NCBI GenBank assembly: GCA_022766165.1
Contig: QYLO01000023.1
Location: 1-43,431 of the forward strand
Direction: 5' to 3'
From: Candidatus Electrothrix gigas
Lineage (GTDB): Bacteria; Desulfobacterota; Desulfobulbia; Desulfobulbales; Desulfobulbaceae
DNA: 43,431 nt
The stretch's first letter is position 1; every line of letters begins with the position of its first letter. The notes under the pieces were generated by a model. It was not told where the DNA came from, searched no databases, and saw nothing but the letters and a program-made list of their open reading frames with translations. The position numbers were made by a program, and so were the translations under genes. This document shows positions 23,529 through 30,362 of this stretch, piece after piece.

Positions 23529-24533
23529 CTACCGAATTTTCTCCCCCTCTTTGACCGTACAATTTCTGAGTACAGCATTCGCCCTAATAACAGCGCCAGC
23601 CCCAATCTGGCAGTTATACAGCACTGCTCCTGAGCCAATTTCGACCTCTTTGCCAACAACCGAGGCACCGGTGATCTGCACACCTGCATGAAGAACAACA
23701 TCTTGGCCGATTTGACAATCCGGGGAAATAAGGATATTTTCTGGGCCGTACATAGTCACTCCACTGAGCATGATCATGCGATTATGACGTATTTGTAGCT
23801 CATGATGGGCTTGAGCCAGTTCGACTCGGGAATTCACACCCAAGACATCAATGGCTGGTCTATGAACAAATTTTTCCACCCGATGGCCTTGCCTTGTGGC
23901 AATGGAGACGATATCAGTGAGATACACCTCACCCTGACTGTTCTCTGTGCCTACCTGTTGTAAGGAGGAAAAAAGAAATTTTCTGTCAACAAGATAGATC
24001 CCGGCATTGATCTCTTGAATGGTTTGTTGCTTATCTGTTGCATCTTTCTGTTCAACAATCTCAGCAATCCGGCCTGTTGCATCACTGATAATGCGGCCAT
24101 AGCCAAAGGGATCATCCAGTACTGTGGTCATCAGGCTGAGGACGGCCTTGCTTTCTTGGTGGCGATCAATCATAGCCTGTAAGGTTTCTGCACGAATCAG
24201 TGGAGTATCACCGCAGAGAATCATCACCAGCTCGGCATCTTTGCAGGCTGATGCAGCACACAGCACGGCATGACCGGTTCCCAACTGTTCCCGCTGCACC
24301 ACTGGCGTGAAATCGTATGGGGTTGGCCCATCTCGCAAGGAGGCCAGCACCTGTTCCCGTTGATGACCAACAATCACGGCAGTCTGCTGCATATCGGTTG
24401 CGATGACTGTATCCAACAGATGATGCAGCATGGGCTTGAAAAAAACCTCGTGCAGCACCTTGGCCTTTTTAGATTTCATCCGGGTGCCTTTTCCGGCAGC
24501 AAGGATCACAGCAGCAATATTTGGGGTTTTCAT
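23529..24533 (-). CDS. GlmU-like UDP-GlcNAc pyrophosphorylase lacking the acetyltransferase half
   Basis: 334 residues. The N-terminal nucleotidyltransferase is complete: LAAGKGTRMKSKKAKVLHEV, QREQLGTGHA, GDTPLI, EINAGIYLVD and the GEVYLTDIV segment match GlmU residues used for UTP and GlcNAc-1-P binding. After residue 250 only about four hexapeptide coils of the left-handed beta helix follow (TMYGPENILISPDCQIG...). The protein stops where E. coli GlmU (about 456 residues) begins its acetyltransferase catalytic part. No continuation is seen in any frame downstream. It probably makes UDP-GlcNAc or a related sugar nucleotide from preformed sugar-1-P; the glucosamine-1-P acetylation must be done elsewhere. 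The start has only a weak ribosome binding site. Confidence 0.8.
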   Translation of the reverse strand: MKTPNIAAVILAAGKGTRMKSKKAKVLHEVFFKPMLHHLLDTVIATDMQQTAVIVGHQREQVLASLRDGPTPYDFTPVVQREQLGTGHAVLCAASACKDAELVMILCGDTPLIRAETLQAMIDRHQESKAVLSLMTTVLDDPFGYGRIISDATGRIAEIVEQKDATDKQQTIQEINAGIYLVDRKFLFSSLQQVGTENSQGEVYLTDIVSIATRQGHRVEKFVHRPAIDVLGVNSRVELAQAHHELQIRHNRMIMLSGVTMYGPENILISPDCQIGQDVVLHAGVQITGASVVGKEVEIGSGAVLYNCQIGAGAVIRANAVLRNCTVKEGEKIR

Positions 24534-24611
24534 AGAATTTAATGAACCAGTTAGTTAGCCAGTTTTTTCCTTGCAAAGTTCTCAAGGTACAACGTATCAG
24601 GCGAAAAAAAT

Positions 24612-24690
24612 GGGGAGATTGGTCTGACGATGCAACTCCGGATTAAGCTCTGCAAAATCCTTCAACGTTCTAAAGCCAGGCCAACTCCCC
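24612..24690. other. 79-nt fold-back in the yihY-glmU spacer
   Basis: GGGGAG-A-TTGGTCTG (24612-24626) pairs with CAGGCCAACTCCCC (24677-24690) except for one bulged base and one G-T wobble, closing a 50-base loop that itself contains GGATT/AATCC. It lies between the minus-strand yihY and glmU genes and may terminate or process that transcript. It is not a tRNA: no T-arm or acceptor CCA arrangement fits. Confidence 0.3.
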
Positions 24691-24731
24691 AACCCCGCTC
24701 AAAAAGAATAACAGGACGGATGTAAAAAGTA

Positions 24732-26360
24732 TTATACCATTGATCCCCCAGTGTTGTCACGTCCTAAGAGGGGACTCATGGGAGCTGAAAAACAGTTATC
24801 ACCTTTTCTCTTGGATTTTTTTAAAAAATCCTCTGTCAGAATAACGTTTTCTGCTGCTCGAATAATTTGGTCAGCAAGATGACTGCCAACAGAATCCCCA
24901 TCACTTTCTTGACCAAGTATCAAACGGGTAATCCGAGTCGCATCAACCTGTTCAGGAGGACAACAGGGAATAAAAACAGCAACTTCATCCTGCTCAATTT
25001 CGTATAAAAACTCTCCCTGAACAAGGAGTTCCAAAGGACGAGCCAAATCGTTTTCATTCATCACCTGACATTGGTCAATCAGTTGCTCAAAAGGGGTTCC
25101 TTGACCTGCTGCAAAGTTATTATACACTGTAATCAGAATATCAAAAACTCGCTGCAGTTCCTGTCGTGTACTGGTCTCTACTCCTAAGAGCTGATAACTG
25201 TTACAGTGTTGAATAGCATAGGCAAGGGTGGCACCAAGAAGAATAAATATCCAGCCCAACTGAATCCAAATCAAAAAAAGTGGCACTGTGGCAAAAGAAC
25301 CGTAAATAGCATTGTATTTTGCTACACCAATCTGGAGAATTACGTAGGCCCGCTGTACAATAAACCAAAAAATAGCCCCAAAGAGTGCACCGCAAAAGGC
25401 CGCTGTGGTTTTCACCTTAACATTGGGAAAAAAGAGGTACATCATCATCAACGACAACGTGATAAAGAGAAAGGGAAGTAATTTTAAGAGCATTTGCACA
25501 GTCCAGGCTGAGGGAACCACTGTGGCAATATAGCTCATTATCTTTGGTGAACGCAGGATAGCATCACCGGCCAGGGTAATGTTGATAGAAATGGGCAAGA
25601 GAACAAGCAAGGCCAGATAATCCATAATTTTACGGAACAGCGAACGACCGCGCCGGGTATGCCAGATGGCATTCATAGCATCTTCTACAGAACTGAGAAC
25701 CATAACTACCACAATCAGCAGACCCACAATACCAAAGGCACCGAGGGCTGCAAAGTTGGTATTCTCCACATAATCAAAGATGGTATCAACGGCCTGATGA
25801 AGATGATAATTAAGAGAAGAAGACGGTGTTGCTTCCAGAGTCTCTTTTTCAGAGGCTTCTTCAGAGGCTACCTCTTTTGATGCAGCACCTGTTGAATTCT
25901 GCGTAAAAATGCCAGGGGCGGATTTTTTTGGTATTTCTGTATTTGCCAACTCCTCAGATTTATCTGGCGTATTTTCAAGGTTATCAGATTCATCTGGTTC
26001 CTCATGTTCATCTGGTTCATCTGATAAAACAAGTAGTACTGGTTCTTCAATCTCTGGATCAAGTTTATCAATAAAATGATAGGCTGCTTCTCGCATCTGA
26101 TTGCCGTTTCCCAGCCCTTTTAAAAGAGCCGTACTCATTGCCAACAGAGGCACCATAGACAAAATAACAGAAAAGGTCAGGGCTGAAGAACGGAGAGCGA
26201 TATTGGTGTTGCTGAACTCATGCACCATGATCAGCAAAATACGAAGTAAACCTCGTAACCACTTGACAATCTTTTTTTCTTGAGGAAAATAACTAAAAGA
26301 CCAGCGACTGAGTCGACCTCTTGCCTTCACAGGAACATCTGATTGGAGAGAATACATCAT
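24732..26360 (-). CDS. YihY/BrkB family inner membrane protein with acidic insertion
   Basis: 542 residues. The first hydrophobic block contains ALTFSVILSMVPLLAMSTALLKG, the YihY/BrkB signature (formerly mis-annotated as ribonuclease BN). An unusual acidic low-complexity segment rich in Glu/Asp/Ser/Pro lies at about 113-178 between the first and second helices. Four or five further helices follow, including YGSFATVPLFLIWIQLGW, also diagnostic. The last 140 residues are a soluble winged-helix-like domain. YihY proteins are predicted transporters of unknown substrate. The start (ATG ATG) has no strong ribosome binding site, but the gene follows the small gene at 26373 by 12 bases and is probably translated with it. 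Confidence 0.85.
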   Translation of the reverse strand: MMYSLQSDVPVKARGRLSRWSFSYFPQEKKIVKWLRGLLRILLIMVHEFSNTNIALRSSALTFSVILSMVPLLAMSTALLKGLGNGNQMREAAYHFIDKLDPEIEEPVLLVLSDEPDEHEEPDESDNLENTPDKSEELANTEIPKKSAPGIFTQNSTGAASKEVASEEASEKETLEATPSSSLNYHLHQAVDTIFDYVENTNFAALGAFGIVGLLIVVVMVLSSVEDAMNAIWHTRRGRSLFRKIMDYLALLVLLPISINITLAGDAILRSPKIMSYIATVVPSAWTVQMLLKLLPFLFITLSLMMMYLFFPNVKVKTTAAFCGALFGAIFWFIVQRAYVILQIGVAKYNAIYGSFATVPLFLIWIQLGWIFILLGATLAYAIQHCNSYQLLGVETSTRQELQRVFDILITVYNNFAAGQGTPFEQLIDQCQVMNENDLARPLELLVQGEFLYEIEQDEVAVFIPCCPPEQVDATRITRLILGQESDGDSVGSHLADQIIRAAENVILTEDFLKKSKRKGDNCFSAPMSPLLGRDNTGGSMV

Positions 26361-26372
26361 AAGATAAAAAAA

Positions 26373-26585
26373 TTACGTCATTTTCGGTTGATGCAGTATT
26401 TCTTTGAAATTCTGATGCAGAAACTCACATTCAGCCGGAGTCAGATCAAAACGAAGCTGTGCCTCATTGATCACCTGATTACGTTGCTTATACTGTGTTG
26501 TTGGAATACCCTGTCTGACTTCTCCGATCCATTGTACAGCCTTTTGTAAATTAGTTGACAGGGCTAATGTGGGACGTTCTTTCAT
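26373..26585 (-). CDS. Small hypothetical protein upstream of yihY
   Basis: 70 residues preceded by AGAGGA at good spacing. It is polar and predicted helical (NLQKAVQWIGEVRQG, NEAQLRFDLTPAECEFLHQNF), without signal peptide or Cys cluster beyond one Cys. It ends 12 bases before the yihY start and shares its direction, so the pair forms an operon. I recognise no family. Confidence 0.6.
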   Translation of the reverse strand: MKERPTLALSTNLQKAVQWIGEVRQGIPTTQYKQRNQVINEAQLRFDLTPAECEFLHQNFKEILHQPKMT

Positions 26586-26679
26586 TGGTTTTTCCTCTGG
26601 TTTTTATCGTATATGTCTTTAACATACATTGTTTTACTTTCGCACGTTTTTTTGTTCTCTGTATCTTACAAGTTCCCTC

Positions 26680-26709
26680 TTGACTGTCAATCATAAGCAG
26701 TGCTAACAT
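26680..26709 (+). promoter_or_regulatory. Promoter for algH
   Basis: TTGACT (26680-26685), an 18-base spacer and TAACAT (26704-26709). The first gene start is at 26745. Confidence 0.5.
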
Positions 26710-26744
26710 GAAGATATATAAAGAACCTTGAAGGAGATTGTAGA

Positions 26745-27296
26745 ATGGAAGATTTGAGCGGACATTTTCTCATATCAACACCACAGATGCCTGACCCAAG
26801 ATTTCAGGAACAGGTCATTTTATTGTGTGTGCATAATAAGGAAGGTGCAATGGGAGTGGCCATTAACAAACCGAATGAGGAAATATCCATGATGGAGGTG
26901 TTGCTCAGTACCAATATTCCTCTGCCTGAGGGACCGTTGCCGCATGTATACAACGGCGGACCAGTGGAAATGGAGGCAGGTTTTATCCTGTACAGTTCCG
27001 ATTACAAGGAGGGCAATGCGCTCAAGGTTACCCCAGATATTTATCTTTCTCGCGAATCCAAGCTACTGGAAGAGATTTCCAGAGGAAATGGACCTGAAAA
27101 CTATATGTTTTTGCTGGGATATGCAGGTTGGGGGCCAGGGCAACTAGAGGATGAGTTGATGGATAACTCTTGGTTGACCGTACCCGGTGACAGGAATGTC
27201 CTGTTTAATATTCCAGATGAGTTTAAGTGGAAACAGGCTGCTCGTCGTTACGGGATTAATATTTCGATCTTTAGTGATATTGTCGGCAACGCCTGA
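26745..27296 (+). CDS. YqgE/AlgH family protein (UPF0301)
   Basis: 183 residues, with GAAGGAGA before ATG. The family signature is clear: the N-terminal LSGHFLISTPQMPDPRFQEQVILLCVHN segment, GAMGVAINKP, VYNGGPVE, the LLGYAGWGPGQLEDEL block, and NSWLTVPGD. AlgH/YqgE proteins are cytosolic and conserved, with an unclear role; in Pseudomonas AlgH was linked to alginate regulation. It is a single-gene unit ended by the strong terminator at 27332-27379. Confidence 0.93.
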   Translation: MEDLSGHFLISTPQMPDPRFQEQVILLCVHNKEGAMGVAINKPNEEISMMEVLLSTNIPLPEGPLPHVYNGGPVEMEAGFILYSSDYKEGNALKVTPDIYLSRESKLLEEISRGNGPENYMFLLGYAGWGPGQLEDELMDNSWLTVPGDRNVLFNIPDEFKWKQAARRYGINISIFSDIVGNA

Positions 27297-27331
27297 TGTA
27301 CAGTCTAATGTACAGCCTAATGTACCTTGGT

Positions 27332-27379
27332 ACAGCCTGATACAGCTTGGAGCGAGGTGTTCAGGCTGTTCTCTTTTTT
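27332..27379 (+). terminator. Rho-independent terminator of algH
   Basis: ACAGCCTGA (27332-27340) pairs perfectly with TCAGGCTGT (27361-27369), followed by TCTCTTTTTT. Just upstream (about 27293-27331) a TGTACAG(C/T)CTAA word is repeated in tandem and runs into the left arm, so the terminator may have arisen from local duplication. Confidence 0.8.
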
Positions 27380-27715
27380 CATTGCTCTTGTCGTCCTGAG
27401 TCGTCTTGATGTCTCAGTGTTCAGCTTCTTTATAACGCCTTGTTTCTCCTTTTTTATCTTGAAGAGGGGGCCTTCGTTACTTCTGCCAACCTATCAACGC
27501 TTTTAACTGATTGCCCGATTGCCCCCCTCTGTGAAAATCTGTCTCAATCGTCTTTATCCAGAAATTCATCCTTGCTCTCCGTTTAAGGCAAAAGGCAACG
27601 CATAAAGGTGAGGAGATATTTCATTATCACGGCATATTTGCTTGAAGATAGTGAGAAAGATCAGTAGAATGATTGGTTGACTTATTTGCACTGTAAAAAT
27701 AAAAAAGAGATATTG
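27380..27715. other. Leader of the cobalamin cluster, no riboswitch recognised
   Basis: The only structure seen is AGAGGGGG (27463-27470) pairing with CCCCCTCT (27523-27530) around 52 bases. No B12-box (GCCACTG-type) is present, so I do not call a cobalamin riboswitch. No ORF with ribosome binding site lies here. Confidence 0.4.
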
Positions 27716-28270
27716 ATGAAAACAAAAAAAATAAAGGCTCCTGTAACCCTCATAACCGGCGGCAGCCGTTCTGGTAAATCCGCTTTTGCCCAGCAACAGG
27801 CCGAGCAGATTGACGGCCCCCGTCTTTTTATTGCCACCTGTCCCCGCATTGACTCAGAGATGGATGAACGCATTCTCAGACATCGGCAGGACAGAGAAGG
27901 GCTGGGCTGGCAAACTACAGAAGTGCCGCTTCGTCTTATTGAAGAGCTAGAACGCACCCAAGCCGGAACCACTGTGCTTATTGACTGCCTTACCCTGTGG
28001 ACCAATAATTTAATGCACGAGGCAGAGCAACATCAGCAGGACATCAGCGAAGATCAGATTTCTGCTCTGGCTGAAGCATTGGCTCAAGCTGCCTGCAATC
28101 ATCAGGGCCAGGTTTTCCTTGTCACCAACGAGGTTGGGCTGGGGGTAATACCGGATAACCCCTTGGTCCGGCGCTACCGTGATCTGATCGGACGCTGTAA
28201 TCAGGTAATTGCTGCTTTTGCTGATCAGGTTTTTCTGGTAAGTTGCGGTATTCCTATGCAGTTAAAATAG
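27716..28270 (+). CDS. cobU: Adenosylcobinamide kinase / adenosylcobinamide-phosphate guanylyltransferase
   Basis: CobU phosphorylates adenosylcobinamide and then adds GMP, the first step of nucleotide-loop assembly of cobalamin. From ATG 27716 it has 184 residues. The P-loop GGSRSGKS is near residue 15, RLFIATCPRIDSEMDERI follows as in the family, LIDCLTLWTNNL lies mid-protein, and VTNEVGLGVIP with RRYRDLIGRCNQ near the end is diagnostic. An earlier TTG frame is ignored because the P-loop then sits too far in. It heads the cobU-cobT-cobS-cobDQ run. Confidence 0.92.
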   Translation: MKTKKIKAPVTLITGGSRSGKSAFAQQQAEQIDGPRLFIATCPRIDSEMDERILRHRQDREGLGWQTTEVPLRLIEELERTQAGTTVLIDCLTLWTNNLMHEAEQHQQDISEDQISALAEALAQAACNHQGQVFLVTNEVGLGVIPDNPLVRRYRDLIGRCNQVIAAFADQVFLVSCGIPMQLK

Positions 28271-28287
28271 CCGAATCGTAGAATCGT

Positions 28288-28315
28288 GTAGGGGTACAGC
28301 ATGCCGTACCCTTAC
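28288..28315. repeat. 28-bp palindromic repeat GTAGGGGTAC...GTACCCTTAC
   Basis: GTAGGGGTAC and GTACCCTTAC (28288-28297 and 28306-28315) pair with one mismatch around AGCATGCC. It belongs to the same style of GTAGGGG...CCCCTAC palindrome as the one inserted in the cobD region at 30631-30666. Here it lies between cobU and cobT. Confidence 0.6.
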
Positions 28316-28350
28316 TCCTTGACCCCTCTATTAATTAAATTTAAAAAATA

Positions 28351-29454
28351 ATGCCAACAACATATAAACCGAATAAATCAAATAATGTTGATTTCCTTGA
28401 AGCCACCTTTCGTAAAATTTTCCCCCAAGACAGCGAGTTTCGGGACAAGGCCACGGCTCGGCTTGAACAACTGACCATGCCTCATTGGGCTTTGGGCGAT
28501 CTCATGGATCTGGCCGTAGATTTAGCAGGGATAACTCGATCTTTGCATCCGCCAATACAACGAAAAAGGGTGGTCATCATGGTGGGTGATCACGGAGTTA
28601 CAGCGGAAGGGGTATCCAAGTTTCCCTCTGAGGTCACAGCCCAGATGGTGTATAACTTTGTCAACGGCGGCGCAGGTATTAACGCCTTGGCCCGACAGGC
28701 CGGAGCCGAGGTCTCAGTGGTGGACATGGGCTGTAGCGAGGATTTATCCGCATTGGCAAATAAAGGAAAAATCATCTCCAAAAAGATTGCTGCTGGAACC
28801 GAAAATATGGTTCACGGACCTGCCATGACCCGTACCCAGGCTGTCATGGCTGTAGAGGCAGGCATTGAGGTAGCGCAACAGATGGCCTCAGAGGTGGATA
28901 TCTTTGCCACCGGTGATATGGGCATCGGTAATACCACGGCCAGTACCGCCATTATTGCGGCCATGACCGATAAAACTCTGGATCAGCTGACCGGGCGGGG
29001 AACTGGTCTTGATGACAAACAGCTAGAGCATAAAAAAGAAATTCTGGCAAAAGCATTACAAATGAATAAACCAGATAGCAAGGATGGTCTGGACGTGTTG
29101 GCTAAGGTAGGAGGCTACGAGATCGGAGGGATTGCGGGATTGATTATCGGGGCTGCGGCCCAACAAAAACCAGTGTTAGTGGACGGCTTTATCTCCACTG
29201 CCGGGGCCATGATCGCCTGTAAACTCGAACCCTTTGTCCGAGATTATATCATCTGCGCCCATCGTTCAGTGGAGCAGGGGCATGTTATCATGCAGGAAAA
29301 GATTGGCTGCAAACCCCTGCTGGATCTTAACCTCCGTTTGGGAGAGGGTACCGGGGCAGCCCTGGCTATGAACGTGGTTGAAGCTGCTGTAGCTGTTCTC
29401 ACTGAGGTGGCCACCTTTGCCGATGCCGGGGTAACTGGAACCCCTGTACAATGA
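28351..29454 (+). CDS. cobT: Nicotinate-nucleotide--dimethylbenzimidazole phosphoribosyltransferase
   Basis: CobT activates the lower-ligand base for cobalamin by making alpha-ribazole phosphate. 367 residues, slightly longer than usual at the N-terminus. VVIMVGDHGVTAEGVS, NFVNGGAGINALARQ, DMGIGNTTAS, and LRLGEGTGAALA with the catalytic Glu are all in place. The ATG at 28351 has no recognisable ribosome binding site, only an A+T-rich run, which is odd in this window; an internal start is possible. The last codons overlap the next gene by four bases (ATGA). Confidence 0.93.
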   Translation: MPTTYKPNKSNNVDFLEATFRKIFPQDSEFRDKATARLEQLTMPHWALGDLMDLAVDLAGITRSLHPPIQRKRVVIMVGDHGVTAEGVSKFPSEVTAQMVYNFVNGGAGINALARQAGAEVSVVDMGCSEDLSALANKGKIISKKIAAGTENMVHGPAMTRTQAVMAVEAGIEVAQQMASEVDIFATGDMGIGNTTASTAIIAAMTDKTLDQLTGRGTGLDDKQLEHKKEILAKALQMNKPDSKDGLDVLAKVGGYEIGGIAGLIIGAAAQQKPVLVDGFISTAGAMIACKLEPFVRDYIICAHRSVEQGHVIMQEKIGCKPLLDLNLRLGEGTGAALAMNVVEAAVAVLTEVATFADAGVTGTPVQ

Positions 29455-30362
29455 GCTTATTGCACAGGCGCAGTTCAGGCAATCGGCGCAGAAAACAACC
29501 ACCACGGTTTCAGAAAAAAGCTCCTGAGAAACAAGAGAAAGCTCGGCAGAGGAAGAGCGAGCCAAGAATCGGTCAGTCGTTCAACAGGCGTATGATCAAC
29601 GCCATTGGTTCTTTTGTTGCAGCCTTGCGTTTTCTCTCCATTATTCCCTTTGCAGGTACTTTCGGTACTGATAAGGAAGCTCTGACCAGATCTGTCCCCT
29701 TTTTTCCCTTGGTTGGACTGCTCTTTGCTTGTATTGCCTTGCCACTCACTTGGTGCCTGCATCAGGTTTTGCCGTCACCCGTCACAGCAGTGCTGACCGT
29801 GTTCCTTCTTCTCTCCTTTTCTGGTGGGCTGCATCTGGATGGGCTGGCTGATACAGCAGATGGTTTTTTCAGTTCACGACCTAAAGAGCAGATGTTGGAA
29901 ATTATGCGGGATTCAGCTTCTGGGGCTATGGGGATGATAGCCTTGTTTCTCCTCCTCTCCCTCAAAGTTGCCTGCTTGGCCTCCATGAACGAGCAACTGT
30001 TTTTTGCAGTTTTTTTCATGCCCATTGCAGGTCGTATTGCTATTCTGCTCCTCATGGCCATGCTGCCGTATGCCCGCTTAGAAGGTGGATTGGGCAGCCT
30101 ATTTCAGGGTGCATTCCATACGCAACAGGCTCGACTCAGGGCTTTGGCTGGTATACTTGTCTTTATCGGCATTTCCTGGGTTGCGGCAGGTCCTCAGGGC
30201 CTTCTCACGGTGTTTGCTGTGTTGCTCATAACCGGCCTGTTTGCCCTTTTTTGTCGCCAAAAGATTGGTGGCGTGACCGGGGACACTCTGGGTGCGGCCT
30301 GCGAATTGGCTGAAGCCACGGTTGCCCTTGTCTTTGTCCTGCAACTTGGAGGCGGAATATGA
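29451..30362 (+). CDS. cobS: Adenosylcobinamide-GDP ribazoletransferase (cobalamin synthase)
   Basis: CobS is the membrane enzyme joining adenosylcobinamide-GDP and alpha-ribazole. The 303-residue frame has several membrane helices and the diagnostic acidic motif GLHLDGLADTADGF, plus GVTGDTLGA near the end. The first 47 residues are very basic and absent from typical CobS. The start at 29451 is preferred because it makes an ATGA overlap with cobT; ATG 29592 (MINAIGSF...) would give a normal-length protein. If real, the basic N-terminus is cytosolic. The ATGA at 30359 couples it to the next gene. Confidence 0.92.
   Translation: MSLLHRRSSGNRRRKQPPRFQKKAPEKQEKARQRKSEPRIGQSFNRRMINAIGSFVAALRFLSIIPFAGTFGTDKEALTRSVPFFPLVGLLFACIALPLTWCLHQVLPSPVTAVLTVFLLLSFSGGLHLDGLADTADGFFSSRPKEQMLEIMRDSASGAMGMIALFLLLSLKVACLASMNEQLFFAVFFMPIAGRIAILLLMAMLPYARLEGGLGSLFQGAFHTQQARLRALAGILVFIGISWVAAGPQGLLTVFAVLLITGLFALFCRQKIGGVTGDTLGAACELAEATVALVFVLQLGGGI

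Noticed and set aside
24612..24690. tRNA-like structure
   Set aside because: The outer stem resembles an acceptor, but no T-arm, anticodon arm or CCA-compatible end can be drawn.
27380..27715. Cobalamin riboswitch ahead of the cob genes
   Set aside because: No B12-box sequence or suitable multi-stem layout was found; only one long-range stem is present.
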